Shown in pieces: positions 1-19,300 of a DNA stretch of 60,000 bases. The translations under genes were made by a program, and so were the position numbers. Each line of letters starts with the position of its first letter. The first letter of the stretch is position 1. Location: assembly GCF_037975245.1 (NCBI RefSeq), contig NC_092564.1:25849484-25909483 (forward strand), written 5' to 3'. The stretch is from Apostichopus japonicus. Lineage: Eukaryota; Echinodermata; Holothuroidea; Aspidochirotida; Stichopodidae. The notes under the pieces were generated by a model. It was not told the DNA's origin. It made no database searches and worked only from the letters and a program-made list of their open reading frames with translations.

Positions 1-43
1 CTGTTTTCACTTCTTCTTTTCTAAATGCAATGCATAAGACCAG

Positions 44-6985
<6,942 letters not shown>

Positions 6986-7539
6986 AATATCCCACAACGA
7001 AATATATATTATGTAAGCAGGATTAGATGACATGAACCAACCAATCACAGTTTATATGACTATGTAAAGTATAGTTATTGAAAATAGCAAAACCAAGCAA
7101 TCCAAACTGTATAGAATACTTGATTAACTACGTGCATTCTTTACGGGCAGGTGTTTATTCAATTTCAAATGCAAGAAGTACTCCTTTGCTCATTAATAAC
7201 TAGGATCAGCTATATCGAACATACTCCTGGTATATATGATAGAAGTGTTCTTTGCTTACAAAAGTTGTGAGAAATTTATTCACTTTTCTTTTAATTTCTT
7301 CCTGTTAATACACTGTTCTTTAACCCCCCCGAACCCCCCCCCGAACCCCCCCCCGAACCCCTATCATTATTTCATTTTGAATCTGAGCCAGAGTAAAACT
7401 AATGGTCACCTTCCCTTTAATGGTGAATTACAATGTATTTCGTAGTGGTGTTGTCAAATATACAGAATTTTAAAGGGAAAGTTTGTTGGACTATTTCATG
7501 GCAAGGTTTCATGGGTAGGGCTTGGCTTGAGTACAATAC

Positions 7540-7545
7540 AATAAA
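7540..7545 (+). terminator. Candidate ACADL polyadenylation signal
   Basis: AATAAA 555 nt after the ACADL stop, the first canonical hexamer seen downstream; a second is at 7718-7723. No transcript evidence, so which one is used is unknown. Confidence 0.35.
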
Positions 7546-9715
7546 GTGGGAAGGTTGGAGTGGATAAGTTGTAGTGGGTGGGTTGGAGTGGGAGGGTTGT
7601 AGTGGGGTCAGGTGGAGTGAGACAAACTGGCACATCAAAATGAAACCCCTGATCAGTGCTCTCTGGAGAGAGGGACGGGTAACGAGAAATCTCAGAAATT
7701 TGAAGGATGACTTTGCCAATAAATTAATTGAAAAATGTGACAGACCATCGAAAGTAAAGTTAGAAGAGAGCAAGTCTCTTTAGATAACGTCTTTTGTTCT
7801 CACAGTATATTCTTCTTCTGTAGAACAACCTTCAAAGTGAATAGTAAACAATTTAAACAAAATAATTATCAATCTATTCAAAAGTACCTTGATCATGTCA
7901 TATCAAATCTACATGTTTATGTTTAATTACATGCAGACCTATACACCTTGATGAAAGTAAACTGTTTTTTTACTGCATCAACAATTTAAACCATTCTAAC
8001 TTCAAAAACAAAGTTTAAGCATTAAACGCTCCTCTTTCACTTTGACACAAAAGAATAACCATAAAAGTTCATGCCCCTACCTAGATCAGTAGGGATAATT
8101 TATTTCCCTTATTTACCTCTCCCTACCCCCCCACCCCAGCCCAAACACACACACACACATACAAACCAACCTTTGAAATCATGTGCACACCACTGATTTA
8201 AAGCAACCATTTGTACAGTAGAGAACCTTCAAAAGAAACTACTTTATTAACAAACAAGGAAAACCCCTTAAATTCACCCACTCTTAACTCTGTGATGTCA
8301 TGTTTAGACTTGCTCAAGTCTTCAGTCCAGTTTATAAAAGAACACCAAAGACATATTAGCTTTCAAACAGAGTCAACCTTTTTTATCTCAGCTTCTTGGC
8401 GGTGTGGTAAATCATAAGTATCACTGTCATGTTCAAAACTTGAGTCTGCTTTTCCCTCAGCCTTATCAACAAATGGTTAATTTAAAGTAGGTCCAAAAAA
8501 AGGAGTCAATTTTTGACAGAAAACAGAATTTCAAAGCTTACTCAAAACACTTCAGCTGCACTGACAAGGCAGAATAACAACATTACATATATATTTGTAC
8601 ATTATTAATCCCAAAACAATGAACACTCTTTATATTTTTTTGGAAAGTAACTTTTCAAAAAATGATTCTTGGTCTTTGATCAAACCTTTTGAAGTCAAGT
8701 TTTGTATCAAATGAATATCAATGGTTTCCATATCGAAATTTCATAATTCATGGAACAAAATATCATTCTAGGTTTACAAAATATTCTGCTTTGCCTTACA
8801 TATCAAACTGTTTCCTTATTTTCATGGTAATTTGATTTGGTTTTTTTTTTTTTGGGGGGGGGGTGTAAAAGAGATCTTGCAAATGAAAAAGACATTTGGT
8901 CTTTATCGAAACCAAAAATTGCAATTTCCGTCTGTTGACCTAAACTGGAAATAATCAGTTGGTCACACCAAAATGTTGGACATTGTTTCCCTCACTTTGA
9001 ATCATTTTCCGATTTGCAAATCCCCCCCACCCCCCCCCCCTCAAACTCAGTGTAATCCTGAAGGTTTCCTCCAAAGTGAAATCTGGCAATTGGTACCAGA
9101 AACCTGGAGATTTTACAATACCTTCTTTACGTCAGATAAAATTCATCAATTTAACCAAAAACATACACACCTAGATGGAAAACTTTCACTTTGTTTTATT
9201 GGTTTAAGATTTTTACATGTGAGATTTGTAGATCCCACAATGAGATATATAACCCTGATTATTGTTATTTATAACTCGATATATTAAACCGTGATTCTCA
9301 CAGTGAAACTATAACAGTTGGCAGGTACCGTACATAAAGGAAAGACCCAGCATGCAGTTGGTTCAGAGATGTGAGATAACTATCCCTAGCACACCTCACT
9401 TACACCATACAATAGAAAACGATATTTACATTTCTTGTCTAATTGCAAGGCACATGTTGGCTACATAAAACGAAAATACAGAACTCGTACTCTTCCATGG
9501 TTTCCAATGCACTTTACTGTGGTGACAATTCATATTTAACAGCACACTTTCTTAGCCTAAAACTTTGTTAACCTAATATATTCAAAATAATTAATAGTAA
9601 TAAAAGTTTAATATTTTAACCTGTCTAATGTCTTCAAGGACGTTCACACAAAAATTCCAGAGCAGGGCATGTAAACTGTTTTACAACAAGATGTAGCATC
9701 CAGTCAACTATCAAA

Positions 9716-10607
9716 CTTGAACAGGCTAACCCTACTTGCACAGGCTAACCCTACTTGAACATGCTCACCCTACTTGAATGGGCTAACCCTACTTGAAAAG
9801 GCTAACCCTACTTGAACAGGCTAACCCTACTTGCACATGTTCACCCTACTTGAACAGGCTAACCCTAATTGAACAGGCTAACCCTAATTGAACAGGCTAA
9901 CCCTAATTGAACAGGCTAACCCTAATTGAACAGACTAACCCTAATTGAACAGGCTAACCCTACTTGAACAGGCTAACCCTAATTGAACAGTTTAACTACT
10001 TGCACATGTTCACCCTACTTGAACAGGCTAACCCTAATTGAACAGGCTAACCCTAATTGAACAGGCTAACCCTACTTGAACAGGCTAACCCTACTTGAAC
10101 AGGCTAACCATACTTGAACAGGCTCACCCTACTTGAACAGGTTAACCCTACTTGAACAGGGCTAACCCTAATTGAACAGGCTAACCATACTTGAACAGGC
10201 TAACCCTACTTGAACAGGCTAACCCTACTTGAACAGGCTAACCCTAATTGAACAGGTTAACTACTTGCACATGTTCACACTACTTGAACAGGCTAACCCT
10301 AATTGAACAGGCTAACCCCAATTGAAGAGGCTAACCCTACTTGCACAGGCTCACCCTACTTGAACAGGCTAACCCTAATTAAACAGGTTAGCCCTAATTG
10401 AACAGGCTAACCCTGTTTACACAGGCTCACCCTATTTGAACAGGTTAACCCTACTTGAACAGGCTCACCCTACTTGAACGGGCTAACCCTACTTGAACAG
10501 GTTAACCCTAATTGAATGGGCTCACCCTTCTTGAACAGGCTAACCCTAATTGAACAGGCTAACCCTAATTGAACAGGCTAACCCTAATTGAACAGGCTCA
10601 CCCTACT
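9716..10607. repeat. 19-bp minisatellite with telomere-like core
   Basis: About 46 head-to-tail copies of AACAGGCTAACCCTACTTG, with CTAATTG alternating for CTACTTG and scattered variants (TTAACCC, CTCACCC, CATACTTG). Every unit contains TAACCCTA, which resembles the animal telomere repeat CCCTAA. The variants occur in blocks: a run of the A-type at ~9860-9960 and mixed types after. No coding frame. Confidence 0.95.
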
Positions 10608-13210
10608 TTTAAGAGCACATAATTTTTGGTTCCTGTTTTTACTACTATAATTTTCCAAGATGGGGGGGGGGGATACTGTGGATGCCCATGATTGTCTCCT
10701 CATCGCACTGATAGAAAAGGAGCAACAAATAAAATTTACCCATGGAGTACAAGGGGGGGGGGTGGGGAGAGTTCCCTCACCTAATAAGATATAAACGCTG
10801 CTTTGAAAACTTTTTACATACGTCCATTCAAAAGAAAAATTAACCACAAACCCTTAAAGTCAAATGCAAGTACAGTATATGATATTTTATTAATTTTTAC
10901 AGCTCAAGTCATAATTTGAGTATAGATCTACAACTTCCTTCTCTATAAATAGCACTGTCCATACATAAATATATTCCATCTGTCCCGCCCCCTCCCACCC
11001 CAACCCTTCCATCTCTTAAATTGTTGCATCTACTCCTGATGGTTACTAATATTACTCTACATGTACATCTTTCATGCATTGGTGTATTGGCTTCAATGCG
11101 ATCCTAAGTGTCTCCAAACAGAATGCGAATTTAAGGATACTATTTTTCTCCTTAAAGTCTCAGTACGTGTTTGCCAAATTTAAACTTTGACCTTTCCAGC
11201 ATACTGCACTAAAAGCTCAGTGAAAATGACACCTTTCTTATTTTTCATATCAATATTTATTATTTTTATTGAGTTATCTGTCGTTGAAAATTTTGAGCTG
11301 AATCAAATTTGCCAGATTTTTTAAGGAGTCCGTAGATTCTACAAACTTTTGCAAAGTTTGCCAGCCCCGCCCAACAGATCAAGCGCAAATCAAATAAATA
11401 TGTTTTGTTTACGATCTGCGAAGACTTGTAAACAACAAAGACCAGGGCAAAACAGTGCATTGTCGAAAAGTTTCACACACAGATTGTTTAGAGCAGGATA
11501 CCAAGCACTAACGGCCTATCCCTCAACTTTCAAGTGAAATTGGCCCCAGAAGACAGCCAAAAAACGTGGATGGAAACCACTTCCAACTCCAGAAAGGAAG
11601 AAAAGTGGAATATCACAGCAGCTAGTAGGGTCCACATTGGGCTTAAACAAGTTCCCTGTTAGGCTTTGCAGGATTAGAATATACAAGATGTTGACATGGA
11701 CGGTCGCAGTGATATTACGGTAAATCGTACGCGCCATAAGGGCAACATAAAATAAATTTCTTTCTTTCAATTACAACAGCTTTTACTCCATTAAACCCAC
11801 CTGGTCAGAGTGCATTTAGAATGAGAAACATTGAAACTACTTTGGAAGTTTCCTTTCTGAAATTCACCGGCAAACAGGTATTGAGACTTTGAATGCAACT
11901 TTAATGACCACTAGTCACCATAAATCTTGACTTAAACAATGGGAGCCCTTGAAAGATATCAGTCCCATATATTCAGAATTGCTATATTTATATATGTGGT
12001 GATGACTACTCCACTGCAAAATACAGAAAATTGTGAGGGATGTCTATGTTTGTCTTAATGTAATCATTTTTTGTCACCTTTAAAACCTATGATGGACTCA
12101 AACAACAATATCTGCCCAAGTAGAGAAATAGAGAACTTTGGCAACAACAAAAAACAAACAATAACAAGAGAAAAACAATAAAATATGACAAATTGGCCTT
12201 CAAATTCAGAGTTATTTCACACTAAATAAAGTAATAGGATACCAAAAGAGACACAATACCATAAAGAGGCACAGCTAAGCAAAGTATTATCAAGAAAGGG
12301 TGTTTAAGGAATGTTAGTAAAACTGCAAATTGAATCGAGAAACAGCATAGAGAAGATAAAGACCCAATACCCTACACCACAGATTGCCTGTGATACAAGA
12401 ATTATTGCAATATTCAGAATTACTACAAGTTCAAATATGCTAAAAACCCAAAATTGCCACCACAGGGGGAAAAAATTGATAAAAAGGGTTAAAGAAATGA
12501 GAGAAAATTCAAAGACATCAAATGACCACAACAACCCAAAATAGTTTTACAAAAATTTGAATCATTGCTAGACCAATAATGAAATAGTTGAGGAAGTTTG
12601 TGAGTAAGAAAGCTAATTTGTCTCCTAGTAAAAGCAGACTTGATGCTAACTTTAAAAAAGATTTTCCAATGGAAGGCAATGGTTACAGAAGACTATGGCG
12701 GTTAAGACTCAAATAAATTTGCTTAAAAGATACATTGGTTTAAATCAGTTTGTTAGTTGGGTTTGATTTTTGATTTTGTTTCGGTTGGCTAAGTAGCCCT
12801 TTAAAGGTGATGTTTAGGACAACTTTCCAAACAAAGCTAATAATTAACAATGAAAGGATCATGCCATTTTTTGTTAAAGAAATTACTCCTTTTGTTGGAT
12901 AAATAATTTGTGCATAATACAGCAACCAAAAAAGTTCACTTGTTGATACCAATATTATGATGCAATTATACCACACTTATAGGTCTTGACATATATCATG
13001 TCATTGCAAAACAGCAAGCATCCAAAAAAACAAAACAAAAAAAGGTTCAGCAAAAAATGGGAACCATATCCACCAGAGTAGAAAGCCCAGAAAGAAGACA
13101 TCCATTTTGAATAACTGCTACAGAAGTTTGCCAGTTGAAGTGTTTGTGGAGTATTTTGGGAAAATGTTTTTACTGCCACCATACGAAAATTCCTTTATGG
13201 GAATGAGTCA

Positions 13211-13216
13211 TTTATT
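13211..13216 (-). terminator. Candidate OS9 polyadenylation signal
   Basis: TTTATT on plus, AATAAA on minus, 25 nt after the OS9 stop. This would give a very short 3' UTR; further AATAAA hexamers lie farther left, so the true end is uncertain. Confidence 0.3.
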
Positions 13217-13240
13217 AAGGAAAGATATGAAAATAATGTT

Positions 13241-13378
13241 CTAGAATAATGAGTTGGGTGAGTTGTCTTCTTCTGGTTCTGTTTCTTCTGATGGCATGTG
13301 ATTATTTTTATCCCATTGAAAGCGATAGTTTTTCTCCAGCTTGTGATGTTTGACCTCTTCTGCTTGGCCTTGGCTTCC
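13241..13378 (-). CDS. OS9: OS9 exon 13 (stop codon)
   Basis: Acceptor AAACAG; 45 codons and TAG. Begins GSQGQAEEVKHHKLEKNYRF and ends EEDNSPNSLF. LEKNYRF corresponds to LESNYRR of human OS-9. No KDEL-type retention signal, as is normal for OS-9. Confidence 0.94.
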   Translation of the reverse strand, partial: GSQGQAEEVKHHKLEKNYRFQWDKNNHMPSEETEPEEDNSPNSLF

Positions 13379-16300
13379 CTGTTTGTGAAAACCATAACCA
13401 GAATAGATGGTTAATTTCCCCTTTTGCTCACGACTGAAGTTCTTTGATATTATATGAGTTCAACCAGCAGGAAAAGGAGATTTCTTCTAGGGTAACTCAA
13501 AGTCATTCAGCATTATCACCAAAACAATTTATCCTGTTCAGGTATGTTATTATGGGAAGACTTTAGACACAATTTGAGTCTGAGGTCAACCCCCCCCCCC
13601 CAAAAAAAAACTCCCCTCTCAAAACAAAAAGATAAGTTCTGTATATGGTTCCAAGATTAATCCCATTTTCAAGACATTCAGCTACAACAATTCAACCTTT
13701 AACCCCCCCCCCCCCACCTATTGAATTAAAATATGTTAATAAGTTTTCTAAAACATTCAGCAAACTGACCTGCCAGTAGTAGGCTTTTAACAATTGTTAA
13801 CGGACAGACACAGTCAAATTGGCTTGACCAAAACAAAAGAGTCTACAAGTACTGCAAATGCAAGTACTACAAATGATAGACCACAGAGGAAATACATTTC
13901 ACCACTTTGTATCTGCTACCTTCGATTTGAATAAAACTTGCTGATTGGTTGAATTCTGAATTGCATGTGATTTCATTATTAATAATTCGGTCACAACTGT
14001 TGCTCTGCTACTTCCAGTTTCTATATCTACTTTTATCATTTTATCAAGTCCTACAGGAGTTTTAAAATGACCACAGACTTACCAGAAGACCTGAGACGAT
14101 ATTTTTAAAGTATGTAGTTTCTTCCTCACTGAGGATTGCTATATTGCTGTCATCTTCTTCGGGGTCGGGCCAGCCGTCTGGCTTGTAAGATAAAACTTTG
14201 AGTTCGATCTTGCCACCTTTCGATAAATAGAGAGTATTTCTATTTCTTGAGTGTTTGCTCCATTTAATTCTAACGTGTGTTACATGCTGCTGAGCCCTAG
14301 TGTGACCTCGCAGTTCAAACCATAAGGGTTACCCCCGGAAACATCATGGTTACTTTCCCATTCACTTCCTTTGACTTAGCTCTATATGCTGTGCCTCTCC
14401 CACTTCTCTCATTCTTCAGCCCCCTCCTTCATCTTAAGTCCCCTCTGTCCTCCCCCCTCCTCTGCTCAACTCTTCCCCCTTCTCCTCTCACTCTGCTTCA
14501 ACTCGTTCTTCAATATACTGTTTCAGTTTCTATTTTATTATTCCAAGATTAAAGAGCCTTGTGGGTCAACAACATAAACATCAGTGAACAAATTAGTAAG
14601 TTAAGAGAATGAATAAAATCAAATCAAACTTCAACATTGATGAAAACAATAGCTGTTGCAAGAAATAACAGCAACCCTCGCCCCCCCCCCCCTCCTCTTG
14701 AGATGAAAGGAGAAAACTAAAAGCAAAATAAATCCAAACAGCCCTGGTTTGAATCCCATTCTAGTCAAAGTCTCATATTCTCAAAATTGGAACAAAACAG
14801 TTCAAAAAGATAAGGCAACCTTATCAGGTAAATGCAATAAAATAACAAAAACATTGTAAAACTGTTCAAATATTTCTCCACAAAGGGCTCCGACTTTTGA
14901 ATTCTTGTTCTTTCTATTCAGTAGTATTGAAAAGCTTTTTCTGTTTAAGAGTGTTATAAAATCTATAGCAGGAGGTTTATTGAGATAGATAATGATCTTG
15001 CTAATAATGATAAAAAAAAAAAAAGAGGGGGGAATTTTGTGCCATATCCCTGGATATGATTGCATGAGAATCCTAAAACAATTGTTACTCAAACAACTGG
15101 TATGGCTGATATTTCACTGCCCATCAAGAATCTTGGAACTTGTGTAGAAATTTGCCCACTTTGCATAACATTTTGCGATGCGATGTAAAGATAAATTATG
15201 CCCTGTACGTCTGCTACTTGATGCCCATAACAGCTTCAGTTTACTACAGTAGTAATAGTTGCTATGAGGCTGTCGTAAATTCAGGTCTATGCACTGATGA
15301 AAGTTTTCATTTGTTACACATCTGTTGCGATGATCTGCTAGTGATGCGCATTGCTCTAATGTTAATACCGTACAGCAAAGTGCAAATGTTTTGAAATTGT
15401 CTGAAATTATTATTACCACTAATGACTCACACAGTCCAGTATAAAGCACTCACAGACATGTACAACTTGTTGCTTTTGTAACAGATCTTGCTCAATACAA
15501 AGGCAATATGTACAAACCATTTGGGGATTCCCCATAGGGCTTTTTTGTTTAAATTCCCACTTTGGTTGGTATCAAAAGAGAACTTGGGTACTTTACTGAA
15601 CAGTATTTAAGAACACATATAAATTAAAATCTTCCAATTTGAAAAGTTGTCTTCAGCCAGTTGGTGGCCATATTTTTTCGTTCCTTAGGGAGTTTGCACT
15701 GGCTGCACCAGCCTAGTTTAACCTCTTGACAGGGATGGTTTACCTGAACATGGAGTCGAGTGGGATGTCTTTACATGACGACCAACACCATTAGCTCATG
15801 CATTAACCAAAACAGTGGCACAGACTTTTGTGTGAAGTTAAATACTTCCCAATGAAAGCAGTAACTACACTTTCATGTGTTCCACAGATCATACTTCTAT
15901 CAATCAATCAACCAACCAATCAATCAATTGATTGATACTTATTTCAAGCATTAGTTTATTATCAGAGTTTATAGCTTTGACAATTGAGTCAGGTTGAAAC
16001 AGCTTTTCGAGTTCGTAAATTCCTATTGGTTTTTTTGTACCTAGTTGACACTAAAGTCCCACAGCAATAATGTACATTATCTGATTGAGCACTCAAGGTT
16101 AAATTGAAATTATGAAGAAAACATGAAAATACGGGTGGTGTTACAATATTAATGTGAGGAAGTGTCTGGTTGCTGAATATTTGGAATTGAATGGAATCAA
16201 TGATTACTTGCTCGCCTATCATCCATTTTAATCATTTTATGGTTCATCTTTGTTTGACTGCTGTAATTTGCTCAATTGCAATCTTCTTATGAGTAACCTG

Positions 16301-19300
16301 TGTTTCGAAACATAAGGTTTTCTCATCTGTGACCTAAAACCAAACGTTCCAGAGAACCTGACATTTTGGGCATCTCTAGAGCATTTCTCAAACTGTTCTG
16401 AAGCAATTTCTAACCTTTCATCGAATTTTCACTACATTATGCGTCGAAATCCATGGAATCGGTCTAACGCTATTTTTAGCGCCAGATAAATCCTGATGTT
16501 TGACTTATCCCGGGCACTGCTTCTCTATTCCTCCAGGGCAACAGTGCTGGAGAGACGGGGCTATTTTCGAGCCGTGTGAATAACACACTAATGTTTAATT
16601 GTAAAAGTAAAATTCTGGCTCTCTGCAACGAAAATGAAAAAAGCTGCTTGGAATGAGGGCATCAATTGTTAAGTTTTCAACATTTATATGATGGCATTCT
16701 AAACCGTGACGGTTTTAAACCTACCTTCGACTTGTATCCCAGACTGTTCTAAATGATCCTGTATTGCCTCTTCTAAACTCTTATGTTCTGGATCGTACAA
16801 GTTGACCTCCTTCTCCTGGGTGTTCGCACCTGTTTCCTGATTCATGCTGATTCTGGTGACTCGTACCCGTACCCTGTCCTCGACATCACCATCCGCAGCA
16901 GCATCCTCACCAGTTTGGCTGTCTCCACTTTGACCTACAGCTGATGAGGGATTAAAAGATTAAAGAAAAAAATTGAAATGAAATTTGAAACTAACACTCT
17001 TAATTTTACTGAAGTAAAGTTAACTGGTTGCCCCTTTTATAAACTATTTTTGGACTAGTGTGTGATAGTTTTTCAAGACCAATTGTCCTAAAAACTAACT
17101 CCTACACACTGCATGGCCAATGATCCCACACAGAGCCACTGGTCTCTACTAGCCAGTAACCACCGATGCTTGTTTAGATCACATGCAAAGATATTTGTCT
17201 ATGATGTTACATGTCTTGGCAATGGGCAACTGTAGTCATGAACAGCTGCACACTGCATGAGAGTTGTGAAAATGCAACTTGTTGAGCTGGTCACTACATG
17301 AAAAAAAACGTTATCAGTTTCAATTAACTCTCATTGTCCGACTGTTCACATTTATACATATTATGATGGTTGAACTGAGTCAGCCTATCCCTAGTCAAGT
17401 AGTGTGTTGTTGCTTTTAACCACCTGTTTCGGGAATGTGAGGTTACGTCCAGTATTTTCATGAACATAGAACAGCATATTAAATGCAACCACTTTATTTT
17501 CACTAAACTAGATAATCAATTGCAACTTCATATTTGTTCATTATTTAATAATATATTTAAAGAAGACCCTGGAACCCAAACATCATTATTGATCTATGTG
17601 ATACAGATAACTGTCATGAACAACTTTCTCCTCCAAACAGCAACATCTGATTCCATTTGGGAGATATCCCAGATTTAATGTTCCTTCACACACACAGACT
17701 TGATCAAGTCTAAATATGGCATCATCAAGCCACATGTGTTTCAATTTATTTAATTATTTTTATTAGAAAATTTGTTTCCTGTTATTTAGATGGGCTTTGC
17801 AATGTTGCATCTTAATGAAGTAATGGTGGCATTGGTATCAAAGTCAGAAATGTTAACATTCTACCTTGTGAATGTGAAAAAGAGAAAACAAAAAGAGAGA
17901 GCAACAGCTATCAGATCTTAGTGACGGCACTATGACATCACAGCTTTAGAAATTGACAGCTCCATGACATGACTTTTAAACTAGGATATCTCCCAAACAG
18001 AACAAGATTTTACTTCACAAAGATCTCTACCATATAAGATATGATGGGTTGGGTCAGTGTCCCCTTAAACAAAAAGTTGAATTCCAACATCCTAATGAAG
18101 AATGAGTTTCTTAAATTCCACTTGCAAGTAGAGAAACATATTTCTCTTGCTTTTTGTTAATATGTATTCATTTGGAGAACTATATGGCAACCTTCATTAA
18201 CTGTCCACTATTGTTTAACTACTTGACCTGTTGCTTTTAAAGCAAGTGTATCTGTTTTCCATCACATCTGCATGTACGTATGTATGTATGTACAGGTATG
18301 TATGTACGTACGAGTACATGCGTTGATATTAGAATCTCTCCTGCATTAAAATGATCTCAACAGCAGGTTTTTCCAGCATCAACTATAAACTATATTTCAT
18401 GTAAATGAAGTGAGCTCTAAAAGATGGAGAAAGTAAAGACAGCCTTAATGCATTTACCTTTTCCTTTGGTGGCTGTGTCACTTTGTAGTTTTTTTATTAA
18501 GTCATTTACTTTGGATATCAGCATTTTCTCTGCATCCTCCTTAATATCTTCTTCCTCCTCCTCTTCGTCCTTTTCTTTGTCATCTCCTTTTTCTCCATCC
18601 TCCAGGATTCTTGTCTCCTCTCCAGTTTTATCGACCCTTCCTCCTTCCTCCTCCTCCTCCGGCACTCTAAAATCGTTCTTGTTTATATCAAGTTCATCTT
18701 CACCAGTATTCTTGAAAATGAGTAAAAATTGTAAAATGACAAATGATGAAAATGAGATGAAAACATGCTATCTATTTTGAGTGAGTTACAGTAAGAGGCA
18801 GGGGAAGCTGATTTATGTTATGAATTTCACGTTATCAACACCCTCAACTTTTGAACATTTCATGACAAACTGTTGTTTTGCCTTCCACTACAATAATTGT
18901 AACAGCAGACAGTAGACTAATGAATGCATCGTTTCCCATGGTGGTCTCTGCTGATATGTATAAATGTGACCAAAATGATGCCTCATGGTAGTAACAACTT
19001 CTGCCCCCCTCCCCTCCCCTCCCCACCAAATCCTTATTTGTTTTGATTTCTGGAAGAAACCATTGGATTCTACTAGCTCAAATGAACAAGGTGAATTTTA
19101 ATACTTTTTTGGACAAATATCTGGCACATGAAACACCAAATCCTACTGAGAAATTCGATGAAAAGGTGTCCTCGTGGTGAGGAGTCACATTGCCAGAAAA
19201 TATTAAAATAATTTACAAGTGGCTTTGATACAAACTGTAAATCACCAAATCAACACAAAAAATTAAATAGTTCCAAACTTACAGCATTCAGTAACTTGTC

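Larger units (their letters stand above)
6986..13240. other. Convergent intergenic region / 3' flanks of ACADL and OS9
   Basis: No conserved coding sequence was recognised. The left part holds the ACADL 3' flank, with AATAAA at 7540-7545 and 7718-7723. C-tracts occur near 7325-7360, 8130 and 9020. The 19-bp minisatellite fills 9716-10607. Positions 10620-13240 are AT-rich without clear coding signal and probably include the OS9 3' UTR. Short open frames here have no recognisable motifs. Confidence 0.6.

Noticed and set aside
7417-7773. 118-codon minus-strand frame in the intergenic region
   Set aside because: Composition follows a GGTTGGAGTGGG-type low-complexity stretch; no recognisable motif, no splice partners.
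9716-10607. True telomeric tract or chromosome end
   Set aside because: The period is 19 bp with non-telomeric sequence between the TAACCCTA words, and genes lie on both sides.
18424-18780. Ser-rich 118-codon plus-strand frame
   Set aside because: Antisense shadow of the acidic OS9 exon 10.
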